A DNA stretch of 64,000 bases from Hydrogenophaga sp. IBVHS1 (GCF_002127265.1 NZ_NFUU01000002.1:186001-250000), one strand, 5' to 3'; numbered from the stretch's first letter, positions 17,228-25,990 are shown. Numbers and translations: made by a program. Notes: generated by a model not told the origin, from the letters alone.

Positions 17228-17638
17228 ATGCTTCGCGAAATCTTCGTCAACCTGCCCATCAAGGACATGGGCAAGAGCCAGGCCTTCTTCAAGGCCCTGG
17301 GCCTCACGTTCAACCAGCAGTTCACCAACGAGCAGGGCGCCTGCCTGGAGATTGCGCCTCACATCTACGCCATGCTGCTGGTCGAGCCGTTCTTCAAAGG
17401 CTTCACCCAGTTGCCGATCTCGGACGCCAAGAAGGCCACCGAGGTGCTGATTGCCCTCTCGTGCGACAGCCGCGACGAGGTGGACCAGATTGTGGCCAAG
17501 GCCGTGGCCGCTGGCGGCACCACGCCCAACGCGCCGCAGGACCACGGCTTCATGTACCAGCACGGCTTTGCCGATCTCGACGGCCACCAGTGGGAGGTGT
17601 TCTGGATGGACATGAGCGCTGCGCCGGCACAGATGTAG
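17228..17638 (+). CDS. VOC family protein 2
   Basis: This 136-residue protein is a glyoxalase/bleomycin-resistance-fold protein. It begins LREIFVNLPIKDMGKSQAFF, and its second half has HGFADLDGHQWEVFWMDM, the normal ending of this subgroup. Similar proteins are annotated only as VOC or extradiol-dioxygenase-like. CAGGAGA precedes the ATG. It lies directly upstream of the ECF42 sigma factor gene, with a 19 bp gap, and is the fourth gene of the run. Confidence 0.83.
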   Translation: MLREIFVNLPIKDMGKSQAFFKALGLTFNQQFTNEQGACLEIAPHIYAMLLVEPFFKGFTQLPISDAKKATEVLIALSCDSRDEVDQIVAKAVAAGGTTPNAPQDHGFMYQHGFADLDGHQWEVFWMDMSAAPAQM

Positions 17639-17657
17639 ACGATGTAGATTCCTGCGC

Positions 17658-18926
17658 ATGCATTCCAGTGTCCACCAGGCCATTGCCACCGTCTGGCGCC
17701 TCGAATCCGCGCGCGTCACGGCGGCCGTGGCGCGCATGGTGCGCGACATCGGTGTGGCCGAAGAACTGGCGCAGGATGCACTGGTGGCCGCGCTCGAACA
17801 CTGGCCTGCCGACGGCGTCCCCGACAACCCGGGTGCCTGGCTCATGACCACCGCCAAGCGCCGCGCGCTCGATCACATTCGCCACCGGCAGATGGCCGAT
17901 GCGCGGCACGAAGACATTGCGGCCGACATGGAAGCGCTCGGCACCACGCACGTGCCCGATTTCGTGGACGCCCTGGACGAGGCCCGGCAGGACGACATTG
18001 GCGACGACCTGCTGCGCCTGGTCTTCACCGCCTGCCATCCCGTGCTGTCCACCGACGCGCGCGTGGCGCTCACGCTCAAGCTGCTGGGTGGCCTCACCAC
18101 GCACGAGATCGCGCGTGCCTTCCTGGTGCCCGAGGCCACCATTGCCCAGCGCATCGTGCGCGCCAAGCGCAGCCTGAGCGAGGCCGGCGTGCCTTTCGAG
18201 GTGCCGCGCGCTGGTGCCTTGGGCGAGCGCCTGGCCTCGGTGCTGGAGGTGGTGTACCTGGTGTTCAACGAGGGCTACACGGCCACCAGCGGGAGCGACT
18301 GGATGCGCCCCGCGCTGTGCGATGAGGCGCTGCGCCTGGGGCGCATGCTGGCGCAGATTGCGCCGCAGCAACCGGAGGTGCACGGCCTGCTGGCACTCAT
18401 GGAAATACAGGCCTCGCGCACCACAGCGCGCACCGACGCCGAGGGGCGCCCCGTGCTGCTGGCCGAACAGGACCGTGCGCGCTGGGACCCCCTGCTCATT
18501 CGCCGTGGGCTGGCCGCGCTCGACCGTGCCGACCTGCTCACCAGCGCGCCGGGCCCCTACCACCTGCAGGCGGCCATCGCCGCCTGCCACGCACGCGCGC
18601 GGCGCGCGAGCGACACCGACTGGTCCCGCATCGCCACGCTGTATGGCGAACTCGCCCGCGTGGCGCCCTCGCCTGTGGTGGAACTCAACCGCGCGGTGGC
18701 TGTGGCCATGCACGCCGGCCCGGCGGCTGGCCTCGTGCTGGTGGACGCGCTCATGAAAGAAAAAGCCCTGCAGCGATACCAGTGGCTGCCCAGCGTACGC
18801 GGTGATCTGCTCGAAAAACTGGGCCGGCGCGAAGAGGCACGCGCCGAGTTCGAGCGCGCTGCCGATCTCGCGGGCAATCAGCGCGAGAAGGCCTTTCTGC
18901 TGGAACGGGCGGCGGCGCTGGGTTGA
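17658..18926 (+). CDS. ECF42-type RNA polymerase sigma factor with C-terminal TPR-like domain
   Basis: This 422-residue protein is much longer than ordinary ECF sigma factors. Residues about 1-175 contain sigma regions 2 and 4 (GAWLMTTAKRRALDHIR; LTTHEIARAFLVPEATIAQR). The rest is a helical extension of the DUF6596/TPR type (YLVFNEGYTATSG; EVHGLLALMEIQASR). This layout defines the ECF42 group, which has no anti-sigma factor and is thought to be controlled through its C-terminal extension. Adjacent DGPF genes support the assignment. The inducing signal is unknown. Confidence 0.88.
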   Translation: MHSSVHQAIATVWRLESARVTAAVARMVRDIGVAEELAQDALVAALEHWPADGVPDNPGAWLMTTAKRRALDHIRHRQMADARHEDIAADMEALGTTHVPDFVDALDEARQDDIGDDLLRLVFTACHPVLSTDARVALTLKLLGGLTTHEIARAFLVPEATIAQRIVRAKRSLSEAGVPFEVPRAGALGERLASVLEVVYLVFNEGYTATSGSDWMRPALCDEALRLGRMLAQIAPQQPEVHGLLALMEIQASRTTARTDAEGRPVLLAEQDRARWDPLLIRRGLAALDRADLLTSAPGPYHLQAAIAACHARARRASDTDWSRIATLYGELARVAPSPVVELNRAVAVAMHAGPAAGLVLVDALMKEKALQRYQWLPSVRGDLLEKLGRREEARAEFERAADLAGNQREKAFLLERAAALG

Positions 18927-18952
18927 CGAAGCCGGCCCCGGTGAAACCCCCA

Positions 18953-18977
18953 TGGCCCTCCCACTGATGGAGGGCCA
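18953..18977. terminator. Hairpin after the sigma factor gene
   Basis: TGGCCCTCC (18953-18961) and GGAGGGCCA (18969-18977) form a perfect 9 bp stem with a 7 nt loop, 27 bp after the sigma factor stop. No T-run follows, so it may be a weak or factor-assisted terminator. A second short hairpin (GGGGCC / GGCCCC, 18982-18999) ends just before the next start codon. Confidence 0.35.
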
Positions 18978-19000
18978 CACTGGGGCCACACCAGGCCCCT

Positions 19001-20158
19001 ATGGATCCCACAACAAAAACCACCTTCCACGACGTCCTGGTCATTGGCGCGGGGCCGGCGGGTCTGGCGACCGCCGCCTGCCTGGCACCGCTGGGGCTGG
19101 ACGTGAAGCTCGTTGACCGTGCGCTCGAACAGGCTTCATCCTGGCGCCACCACTACGAGCGCCTGCACCTGCACACCGTCAAGTCGCACTCGGCGCTGCC
19201 TGGCCTGCCGTTTCCCGACAGCGCGCCGCGCTATGTGCCGCGCGAGGGCGTGGTGGAGTACCTGATGGCCTACGCCGAGCACCATGACCTTCGGCCCGAG
19301 CTGGGGCAAGAGGTGGTCGCGATCGAGCCTGCGCCAGCCGGTACCCTGGCGCGCTGGAGCGCCACCACCGCCGGAGGAGGGCAGCGCCTGGCCGCGCGCC
19401 ACGTGGTGCTGGCCACCGGCGCCAACCGCAAGCCGAGCTCGCCCGAGTTTCCGGGGCAGGCTGATTTCGGCGGGCGCATCCTGCACAGCCGCAGCTACCG
19501 CAACGCCGCGCCTTTCGCTGGCCAGCGCGTGCTGGTGGTGGGCATGGGCAACACCGGGGCCGAGATCGCGCTGGATCTGGTGGAGCACGGCGTGCGCGCC
19601 GCGCTCTCCGTGCGTTCACCGGTCAACATCGTGCTGCGCGATGTGCTGGGCCGGCCCACCCAGCTCTCGAGCATCGCGCTGAGCAAGCTGCCCGCGGCCT
19701 GGGGCGATGCGCTCGCCGTGGTGCTGCGCAACCTCACTGTGGGCGATCTCAGCCGTTACGGCCTGCACACCGCGTCGATCTCGCCGCTGCGCCAGTTGCG
19801 CGAAGAAGGTCGCACACCCGTCATCGACGTGGGCACCGTGCGGCGCATCAAGGCCGGTGACATCCAGATCTATCCCGGCATCCAGACGCTCACCCCCGGT
19901 GGCGTGCGGTTCATCGGTGGCGAAGAACACCCCTTCGACGTGGTGCTGCTGGCCACCGGCTACGACGCCGCGCTGCGCGAGCTGTTTCCCCGCACGAGCT
20001 TGCCGCTGGATGCGCGTGGCATGCCACCGGACACGGTGGGCCATGGTGCGCTGGAAGGCGTGTACTTCGTGGGCTTCGACGTGCGCCAGCCGGGCGGGTT
20101 GTTGCGCTCCATCGGGCCGCAGGCGAAAGCGGTGGCCGAGCACGTGCGCCGCAGCTAG
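19001..20158 (+). CDS. Flavin-containing monooxygenase-like NAD(P)/FAD oxidoreductase
   Basis: This 385-residue protein has an N-terminal FAD-binding motif GAGPAG (residues 16-21), a second NADPH-binding GMGNTG (residues 181-186), and between them FGGRILHSRSY, which fits the FMO fingerprint F-x-G-x3-H-x3-Y. It also has ATGYDAALRELF near the end. It probably oxygenates a nucleophilic or ketone substrate, as YUCCA-like enzymes do; the substrate is unknown. No clear ribosome-binding site is seen, and a hairpin ends right before the ATG. It overlaps the convergent permease gene by 4 bp. Confidence 0.85.
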   Translation: MDPTTKTTFHDVLVIGAGPAGLATAACLAPLGLDVKLVDRALEQASSWRHHYERLHLHTVKSHSALPGLPFPDSAPRYVPREGVVEYLMAYAEHHDLRPELGQEVVAIEPAPAGTLARWSATTAGGGQRLAARHVVLATGANRKPSSPEFPGQADFGGRILHSRSYRNAAPFAGQRVLVVGMGNTGAEIALDLVEHGVRAALSVRSPVNIVLRDVLGRPTQLSSIALSKLPAAWGDALAVVLRNLTVGDLSRYGLHTASISPLRQLREEGRTPVIDVGTVRRIKAGDIQIYPGIQTLTPGGVRFIGGEEHPFDVVLLATGYDAALRELFPRTSLPLDARGMPPDTVGHGALEGVYFVGFDVRQPGGLLRSIGPQAKAVAEHVRRS

Positions 20159-21240
20159 GTCGGCGGGCGCGCGGCGTCCACGGGGTTCGACGCCTCGATG
20201 CTGTGCAGCCACTCACGCCAGATCGCCACCAGCAGCGCCATCAGCACCGGTCCCACGAACAGGCCGACAAAGCCCATGGTGGTGACGCCGCCCACGAGGC
20301 CGAAGAAGGTGGGCAGAAAAGGTAGTTTCACCGGTCCGCCCACCAGACGCGGGCGCAGCGTCTTGTCGACGATGAAAAGTTCGACCGCGCCCCAGACGAA
20401 CAGTGCCACACCGGCAGCGGGGTGACCCGAGCCCACCAGGTAGAGCGAGACCAGCGTGAACGACAGCGGCGCGCCGCCCGGCACCAGCGCCATGAACCCC
20501 GTGATGACGCCGAGCAGCACGGGCGAAGGCACACCGGCGATCCAGTAGGCCACTCCCAGCACCACGCCTTCGCCCACCGCGATCACGCCCATGCCGATCA
20601 CGGTGGCGCTCACCGTGGCCGGCACCACGCGAGAGAACCGCTGCCAGCGCTGGTGCAGCACGCGCTCGCCCACCACGTCGAGCTGCGCCGCGATGCGCGT
20701 GCCGTCCTTGTAGATGAAGAACAGCGTGATCAGCATGAAGAGGATGGTGAGCGCCAGGTTGAACAGGTTGCCCGTGGCGGCCAGCGCCATGCGGTAGATG
20801 TTGCCCACGTGCTGGCCACTCAGCAGCTGGATCCATTCGCCCAGCGCGCCTGGTGCGCCCAGGTGTTCGCGCCAGTAGATGGCCAGTTGCTCGCCCACGA
20901 AGGGCAGCGCGGCGATCCACGCGGGCACGGCGGCACCGTTGCGGTTGGCCGCCAGCAGCCAGTTCACCAGCAGCGTGGCCTCCTGCAGGGCGTAGTGCAG
21001 CGCCAGCATGAGCGGCGCCACCAGCACCGCCAGCACCACCAGCAGCGCCAGGCTGGCCGCCAGCGTGGTGCTGCCCCGGCAGCGTGCCACCAGGCGTTCG
21101 TACAGCGGCCAGCTGGCAAAACCGACGATCAGCGCCGCGAGCACGGGCACCACGAAGCCCCGGAAGAAAAAGACACCGGCGGCCAGCAACAGGAGCAGAA
21201 GACCACGGGCGACGAGAGAGGCGGGAAGAACTGGGGGCAT
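20155..21240 (-). CDS. AI-2E family transporter (TqsA/PerM-like permease)
   Basis: This 361-residue protein has seven to eight hydrophobic segments and the family features FFIYKDGTRIAAQL in mid-protein and GVITGFMALVPGGAPL, VELFIVDKTLRPRLVG and PTFFGLVGGVTTMGFVGLFV towards the end. Members of this family export autoinducer-2 in some bacteria or act as ion antiporters; the true substrate is unknown. I chose the ATG at 21240 because it directly precedes the first membrane segment. The stop overlaps the monooxygenase stop by 4 bp. Confidence 0.88.
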   Translation of the reverse strand: MPPVLPASLVARGLLLLLLAAGVFFFRGFVVPVLAALIVGFASWPLYERLVARCRGSTTLAASLALLVVLAVLVAPLMLALHYALQEATLLVNWLLAANRNGAAVPAWIAALPFVGEQLAIYWREHLGAPGALGEWIQLLSGQHVGNIYRMALAATGNLFNLALTILFMLITLFFIYKDGTRIAAQLDVVGERVLHQRWQRFSRVVPATVSATVIGMGVIAVGEGVVLGVAYWIAGVPSPVLLGVITGFMALVPGGAPLSFTLVSLYLVGSGHPAAGVALFVWGAVELFIVDKTLRPRLVGGPVKLPFLPTFFGLVGGVTTMGFVGLFVGPVLMALLVAIWREWLHSIEASNPVDAARPPT

Positions 21241-21283
21241 GCGGAAATTCTGACACGCCCCGCCGGAGCCGATAAAGTGCGTC

Positions 21284-21754
21284 ATGGACCGCATCACCAC
21301 CCTTCACATCGGCGAACAGTCCACCCGACTGACCGCCACCACCGATCCCGGCGTCGACACGCTGTTGTACCTGGGCACCCGCGAACTCGGCTCAGGGCCA
21401 TGGCGCAACGAGCCACCTTCCCCGCTCGAGCTGGAGAACGCCATCGCGTTCGTCGAAGACATCCTGATGCCGGTCGCGAAAACCTTGCCGCCGGGCACCA
21501 AGCTGGTGACGCACGACGCCGAGGCGCGCCATCTTGTGGTGCTGTCGCGGCCCGGCGAAGACCCGGCGCCGCCCTTGTCGGTCGAACACGTCGAGCGCGT
21601 GTTCAACGACCTCGTCGCGATCGCTCAGGGCCGGCCCACCGCATCGAGCGGCCTGCCGACCGATGCGGGGTTCACCGCCTGGGTGCTGATCCTGCGCGAG
21701 CTCATGCAGCACCTGGGTTTCGACTCGATCACCGTGAAGGAGCCCATCGAATGA
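21284..21754 (+). CDS. Conserved hypothetical protein upstream of a DGPF gene
   Basis: I do not recognise this 156-residue protein. It is soluble, with no signal peptide or membrane segment, and opens MDRITTLHIGEQSTRLTATT, suggesting a beta-rich N-terminal part followed by a helical part around VEHVERVFNDLVAIAQG. It overlaps the next gene, a DGPF protein, by 4 bp (ATGA), so the two are probably made together. It is divergent from the permease gene with a 43 bp spacer. Codon use looks like that of neighbouring genes, which supports it as real. Confidence 0.6.
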   Translation: MDRITTLHIGEQSTRLTATTDPGVDTLLYLGTRELGSGPWRNEPPSPLELENAIAFVEDILMPVAKTLPPGTKLVTHDAEARHLVVLSRPGEDPAPPLSVEHVERVFNDLVAIAQGRPTASSGLPTDAGFTAWVLILRELMQHLGFDSITVKEPIE

Positions 21755-22161
21755 ACGACGCCAAGGAGCCCGGCGAGTACCTCGTCATCTCGCGTGGCCA
21801 GTGGGACGCCGATGCGTCTCCGCAAGATATCCAGACCGCCATCGATCAGTTCTACGACTGGCACGAAGACCTTGTGGCCAAGGGTCAGATGAGGCCCGGC
21901 CAGCGGCTGGCGCGGGAGGCCCGGCTCGTCACCCGCGAACGGATCATCGACGGGCCGTTTGCCGAAGCCAAGGAAGTGGTGGGGGGCTACTGGTGGATTC
22001 TGGCGCACAGCCTGGACGAAGCCGCGCGCATTGCGGCCGACAACCCCTGTCTGGCCTATGGCCTGTCTTTCGAGGTGCGGCCGATCGAGGGCGTGCGCGC
22101 GAGTGCGTTCGCGGTGACCAGCGAAACGCCGGCTGCTGCAACGGCTCCTACAACACGGTGA
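21751..22161 (+). CDS. YciI/DGPF domain protein 3
   Basis: This 136-residue YCII-related protein carries the motif IDGPFAEAKEVVGGYWWIL. It is the third DGPF protein in 7 kb and lies downstream of the ECF42 sigma gene, with which such proteins are typically associated. The C-terminal 20 residues are alanine- and threonine-rich and look unstructured. The start overlaps the preceding unknown gene by 4 bp, and the end overlaps the convergent DUF3237 gene by 14 bp. Confidence 0.82.
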   Translation: MNDAKEPGEYLVISRGQWDADASPQDIQTAIDQFYDWHEDLVAKGQMRPGQRLAREARLVTRERIIDGPFAEAKEVVGGYWWILAHSLDEAARIAADNPCLAYGLSFEVRPIEGVRASAFAVTSETPAAATAPTTR

Positions 22162-22615
22162 AGCAGGCAATCTCCACGCGGTCGGGCAGCCGCGTGCCGC
22201 TGCCGATGAACATCCGCTCGTTGATCCAGCCGAGCGAGGCCGAAGCCGTCTCGAACGTGGGCGCGCAGCGGAAATAAACCAGCGCCGGGTCCACCGGCTC
22301 GCCTTTCACCAGCCGGGCGGTGACGTCCTTTGAAGCCACGCGGATTGCGCGGTTGCACACGTAGATCAGATCGCCAGCGTCGGTTTCGAGCACGTAGCGC
22401 GCGTCGAGCTGGGCCAGCGTGGGCGTGACGATGGCCTGGAAATCGGCGCCACCGGGCAACACCCGCGCGGTCCAGCCGTCGCCCTGCACATCCCCACCGA
22501 GGATGGGTATGACGCGCCGGTTGCCAGCGGCCGTCTGGCCGACTTCGTGGGCCGGGGCAACTTGAATCGAGAGCGTGGCGAAGAACGAAAGCGGAGGTGG
22601 GGCGGGATGGTTCAT
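22148..22615 (-). CDS. DUF3237 domain-containing protein
   Basis: This 155-residue protein has the DUF3237 pattern: an opening LSFFATLSIQVAPAHEVG, the central GGDVQGDGWTARVLPGGADFQ and the late YFRCAPTFETA and WINERMFIGSG. It is a small soluble beta-barrel-like protein of unknown function. It follows the Bug receptor gene by 16 bp on the same strand, so the two are probably cotranscribed. Such pairing suggests a role with the organic acid captured by the receptor, but this is inference. Confidence 0.82.
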   Translation of the reverse strand: MNHPAPPPLSFFATLSIQVAPAHEVGQTAAGNRRVIPILGGDVQGDGWTARVLPGGADFQAIVTPTLAQLDARYVLETDAGDLIYVCNRAIRVASKDVTARLVKGEPVDPALVYFRCAPTFETASASLGWINERMFIGSGTRLPDRVEIACFTVL

Positions 22616-22631
22616 GCGGCCATTGTCCCGT

Positions 22632-23630
22632 TCATTCGTTGGCCCGGAAACCCGTGGCCTTCACCACCTGTGCCCAGCGGGCGGTCTCGCCAGCGATGGT
22701 GGCGGCGAATTCGTCGCCGCTTTCCTGCGGCACATCGAAGCCCTGTGCTTCGAGCTTGGCCTTGTAGTCGGCGTTGCCCTGTGCCTTCACGGTGGCGGTC
22801 TGAATTTGCTCGAGCACGGCCCGGGGTGTGGCCGAGGGCGCCATGAGCCCGAACCACACGGTGGAGCTGAGGTCCGGGTGGCCGAGCTCGGCCAGGCTCG
22901 GCACCTGCGGCATGAACTTCGTGCGTTCCTTCGATGTCACGGCGATGGCGTTGAGTTTGCCGCTTTGCACATGCGGCAGCGCCGCCTGCAGCTGCGTGAA
23001 GCCGAGCAGCACCTGACCGCCGAGCAGGTCGGCGATCTGCGGCGCGCTGCCCTTGTAGGCCACATGGACCATGTCCAGCTTGAAGCGCTCGTTGAGCTGG
23101 AAGCCGAGGAAGTGCGACGGTGTGCCGGGGCTGAACGAGGCGTAGCTCACCTTGCCGGGATTGGCCGACACCCACTTCACCAGATCTGGCAGCGTCTTCG
23201 CTGGTACAGAAGGGTGGGTCACCAATACCAGCGGGCTCTCGATGCCCTTGGCGATGGGCTTGAAGTCGGCCTGCTTCCAGCGCATCGCGGGGTAGACCGA
23301 TGGGTTGATGGTGAACATGGCCTGCGTGCTGATCCACAGCGTGTGTCCGTCGGCGGCCGCATTCTTCACCTGCTCCGCGCTCAGGTTGCCGTTGGCGCCG
23401 CCCTTGTTCTCCACCAGAAACGTGCCACCGGTCTGCCGCGCGAGCTGGTCGGCCAGTGCCCGACCATAGGCGTCGACCGAGCCGCCCGCTGGCGTGCCCA
23501 CCACCAGCGTGACCGGTTTGGCGGGCCAGGCCTGAGCGCTGACCAGCGAGGTGGTGAAAGCAGCCACCAGCGCGAGCAGCGCCATGCGGGTCTTGCGGGG
23601 GCGTGTGAGGGGTGCGTGTGGGTTGGTCAT
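22632..23630 (-). CDS. Bug-family tripartite tricarboxylate transporter receptor
   Basis: This 332-residue protein is a Bug periplasmic receptor. It has a signal peptide (about residues 1-33, ending SAQA) and then WPAKPVTLVVGTPAGGSVDAYGR, the standard carboxylate-binding loop. Later come VENKGGANGNLSAEQV and VAYKGSAPQIADLLGGQV. AGGAG is placed before the ATG at 23630, so I preferred it to the ATG six codons upstream. No TctA/TctB membrane partners are encoded nearby, as is common for Bug proteins in Comamonadaceae. It is divergent from a MarR regulator. Confidence 0.9.
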   Translation of the reverse strand: MTNPHAPLTRPRKTRMALLALVAAFTTSLVSAQAWPAKPVTLVVGTPAGGSVDAYGRALADQLARQTGGTFLVENKGGANGNLSAEQVKNAAADGHTLWISTQAMFTINPSVYPAMRWKQADFKPIAKGIESPLVLVTHPSVPAKTLPDLVKWVSANPGKVSYASFSPGTPSHFLGFQLNERFKLDMVHVAYKGSAPQIADLLGGQVLLGFTQLQAALPHVQSGKLNAIAVTSKERTKFMPQVPSLAELGHPDLSSTVWFGLMAPSATPRAVLEQIQTATVKAQGNADYKAKLEAQGFDVPQESGDEFAATIAGETARWAQVVKATGFRANE

Positions 23631-23690
23631 GGGGTGTCTCCTGGGCATGGGTTCGTGGGCAGACCGAGAATCTATGCCCGGAGTGGGTGG

Positions 23691-23721
23691 TTGACCAATA
23701 CAACTATCCTCAGGGTATTCA
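23691..23721 (+). promoter_or_regulatory. Candidate promoter/operator between the Bug and MarR genes
   Basis: TTGACC (23691-23696) followed by TATTCA (23716-23721) could serve as a sigma-70-like -35 and -10 for the MarR gene, though the 19 bp spacer is long. AATAC (23697-23701) and GTATT (23715-23719) form an inverted repeat between them that could bind the MarR protein. The match is modest. Confidence 0.3.
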
Positions 23722-23739
23722 CCCAGTGGAGTCGAATCG

Positions 23740-24213
23740 ATGACCGAGCTGTTTCTCTACCGCCTGAGTCGACTGCAGGCGGTGGCCGTGGCGCCTGTGG
23801 GGCGGCTGTGCCAGGCCCGCTACGGCATTTCTCGGCGCGAATGGCGCCTGCTCGTGGTGCTGGCACGGCACGGCGCCATGCTGTCGTCCGAACTGGCCGA
23901 CCAGGCCCAGCTGGACCGCGCTCGCACCTCGCGCATCGTCACCACACTGGCCGACATGAAGCTGATCGTGCGGGAAGTGATACCCAGCGATCGCCGGCAG
24001 GCCCGGGTGTCGCTCACACCCGAGGGCCAGGCCCTCTACGACGAGTTCCTGCCGGTGGTGATCGAACTCAACCGCCAGCTCTTGCTGGAGCTCGAACGCG
24101 ATGAGATCCGCCAGCTCGATGGTTTGATGGATCGCCTGGCCGACCGCGCGAAGCGCAACCTGGCCGCGCTCGATCTGCCGAAGATGCCGCGCTCGAAACC
24201 CAGCCGGCAGTAG
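23740..24213 (+). CDS. MarR family transcriptional regulator
   Basis: This 157-residue protein has the winged-helix core of MarR regulators: YGISRREWRLLVVLARHG, ELADQAQLDRARTSRIVTTL for the recognition region, and the wing VIPSDRRQARVSLTPEGQAL. It should act as a dimer. It is divergent from the Bug receptor gene with a 109 bp spacer, so control of that receptor and DUF3237 is the likeliest role. The ligand is probably a small carboxylic or aromatic acid, inferred from the family. Confidence 0.88.
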   Translation: MTELFLYRLSRLQAVAVAPVGRLCQARYGISRREWRLLVVLARHGAMLSSELADQAQLDRARTSRIVTTLADMKLIVREVIPSDRRQARVSLTPEGQALYDEFLPVVIELNRQLLLELERDEIRQLDGLMDRLADRAKRNLAALDLPKMPRSKPSRQ

Positions 24214-24224
24214 GTGAAGGGCAA

Positions 24225-24241
24225 GGCGGCTTCAGGCCGCC
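24225..24241. terminator. Hairpin between convergent MarR and GntR genes
   Basis: GGCGGC (24225-24230) and GCCGCC (24236-24241) form a 6 bp stem with a TTCAG loop between two convergent genes. It partly overlaps the end of the GntR gene. It has no T-tract, so a terminator role is tentative. Confidence 0.3.
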
Positions 24242-24924
24242 GGCGCCACCTGCTGCGCCATGTACACCTGGTGCAGCGTGATCTTGCGCACCTCGACCTG
24301 GCTGGCCTGGATGTGCGAGCGCAGCAGCAGGTCGGCGCGGTCCGCCTTGCGGGCGAGGATGGCGCGCAGGATCTTGGCGTGTTCGTCGTAGGTGGCGTCG
24401 ATGCGCATCTGCTTCAGAAAATCGAGCCGGCGGATGATGCGGATGCGCTCGGTCACCTCGTGGTGCACGCGCGCCAGTTCGGCGTTGCCCGCCGCGCTCA
24501 CCAGGGTTTCATGAAAAGCTTCGTCCCACGCGGCCACCTGCGTGGCGTCGCTGCTGCGCTCGGCCACCGGCACCAGCCAGCGTTCCTTCAGTTCCTGCAG
24601 CAGCGGTTCGGAGGTTGTCGGGTCCTGCAGGCACAGGCGCTGCACCGCGGTGGTCTCCAGCACCATGCGCAGGTCGTAGAGCTGGTCGAACTTGTCGAAA
24701 TCGAACGGCAGCACGCGCCAGCCGCTGCGAAACATCACCTCCACCAGCCCTTCCTGCTGCAGGCGGAACAGCGCCTGGCGCACCGGCGTGCGAGACACCT
24801 CCAGCCGCGCGCACAGCTCGTGCTCGGTGAAACGGTCGCCCGGCACCAGGCGAAAGTCGGCGATGTCGCGCTTGAGCTGTTCGTAGACTTCGTTGGCGCG
24901 TGAGGGATGGGGTGTCTTCTGCAC
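24232..24924 (-). CDS. GntR family regulator, FCD (FadR) subfamily
   Basis: This 230-residue protein has an N-terminal winged helix (YEQLKRDIADFRLVPGDRF; ARLEVSRTPVRQALFRLQ) and a C-terminal helical FCD domain with its metal-ligand pattern (WDEAFHETLV; YDEHAKILRAI). It is expected to bind a small acid and repress the operon it ends. The start is a GTG at 24924, 14 bp after the cysteine hydrolase gene. The palindrome at 39459-39474 has the TTGTATCCAA-like form typical of FCD operators and is a possible target. Confidence 0.85.
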   Translation of the reverse strand: MQKTPHPSRANEVYEQLKRDIADFRLVPGDRFTEHELCARLEVSRTPVRQALFRLQQEGLVEVMFRSGWRVLPFDFDKFDQLYDLRMVLETTAVQRLCLQDPTTSEPLLQELKERWLVPVAERSSDATQVAAWDEAFHETLVSAAGNAELARVHHEVTERIRIIRRLDFLKQMRIDATYDEHAKILRAILARKADRADLLLRSHIQASQVEVRKITLHQVYMAQQVAPAA

Positions 24925-24938
24925 GGGGAAACTCTATC

Positions 24939-25616
24939 TCATCGCGCTGGCAGCGCCGCGATCAGCTGCGCACTGGTCGCGGTCCAGCCGATGATGGCCC
25001 CCTGCGCGCGCAGCATTTCCACCGCCGCCGCCTTGAAATGCGGGAAGTAGCTCTCCGTGCAATCCTCCAGCAGCAGGCAGTCGTAGCCCCGGTCGTTGGC
25101 CTCGCGCATGCTGGTCTGTACGCACACCTCGGTGGTCACGCCCATGAACAGCAGGTGTGTGATGCCGGCCTGCTGGAACTGTGCGTGCAGCGGGGTGCCG
25201 TAGAACATGCCCTTGCCCGGCTTGTCCACCACCGTCTCGCCGGCCATTGGCGCCAGCGCTGGAATGATCTGGTTGCCGGGTTCGCCCGCCACCAGGATGC
25301 GGCCCATGGGCCCCACATCACCAATGCGCAGCGTGGGATTGCCGCGCAGGCGCTTGGCGGGCGGGCAATCTGAGAGGTCGGCGGCGTGCGCCTCGCGCGT
25401 GTGCACCACCAGTCCCCCCGCCGCGCGCCAGGCCTTCAGCACCGCCTGGCAGGCCGGCACGATGGCTTCGAGCAGCGCCACGTTGTTGCCCAGCGTTTCG
25501 CCGAAGCCACCGGGCTCGATGAAGTCGCGCTGCATGTCGATGATGACCAGCGCGGTGTGCGCCACGTCGAACTCGTAGGGGAACGGCAGGGCCTGGACTT
25601 GCATGGCCGTGCTCAC
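24939..25616 (-). CDS. Isochorismatase-family cysteine hydrolase, biuret hydrolase-like
   Basis: This 225-residue amidohydrolase has the isochorismatase-fold triad Asp27 (VIIDMQRDF), a lysine in [10 protein letters not shown] (about residue 132) and Cys165 ([18 protein letters not shown]). The close context [16 protein letters not shown] resembles biuret hydrolase (BiuH/TrzE), which converts biuret to allophanate and ammonia. The GTG start at 25616 overlaps the stop of the AtzH-like gene by 4 bp; an ATG four codons later is an alternative. An allophanate hydrolase in the same island makes biuret a sensible substrate, but this is inferred. Confidence 0.8.
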   Translation of the reverse strand: MSTAMQVQALPFPYEFDVAHTALVIIDMQRDFIEPGGFGETLGNNVALLEAIVPACQAVLKAWRAAGGLVVHTREAHAADLSDCPPAKRLRGNPTLRIGDVGPMGRILVAGEPGNQIIPALAPMAGETVVDKPGKGMFYGTPLHAQFQQAGITHLLFMGVTTEVCVQTSMREANDRGYDCLLLEDCTESYFPHFKAAAVEMLRAQGAIIGWTATSAQLIAALPAR

Positions 25617-25990
25617 ACCATCAGGCTCACGTGCGCTGCCACCACGCGCCAGCCCTCGGGTGTGAGCATCCAGGTCTGGCTCTGGCGGCCGACGCGGTCG
25701 CTGCCTGCGCGGTGGAATTCGGTGTTGGCGGTGGCGAAGGCGCGGCCGTAGGTGGTGATCACGGTGCGGCCGAGCGTGCGCTCCAGTCCGGCCGATGGGC
25801 GAGCGGCGCGAAACGCACGAATCGCGTCGGCGCCGTAGAGGTTTTCGGTGGCACCGTAGCGCAGCGTGTGCGGGCTGTCCCAGAACAGCTCGTCGAGCAC
25901 GGCCACGTCGTTGGTGGTCAGCGCCTTCTCGTACCGCTCGAAGGCCTCGGTCACTTCGGCCAGCACATCCGGAATGTTCACTTCGATCAC
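25613..25990 (-). CDS. AtzH-like / HpxZ-like DUF3225 protein
   Basis: This 125-residue protein has the SnoaL/NTF2-like DUF3225 fold: [40 protein letters not shown] and [20 protein letters not shown]. Relatives are AtzH of s-triazine degradation and HpxZ of oxalurate metabolism. AtzH has been linked to the step after 1-carboxybiuret hydrolysis. The start is a GTG at 25990 whose last two bases are shared with the stop of the amidase gene (GTGA). Its place between the AtzE-like amidase and the cysteine hydrolase fits a shared pathway. Confidence 0.85.
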   Translation of the reverse strand: MIEVNIPDVLAEVTEAFERYEKALTTNDVAVLDELFWDSPHTLRYGATENLYGADAIRAFRAARPSAGLERTLGRTVITTYGRAFATANTEFHRAGSDRVGRQSQTWMLTPEGWRVVAAHVSLMV

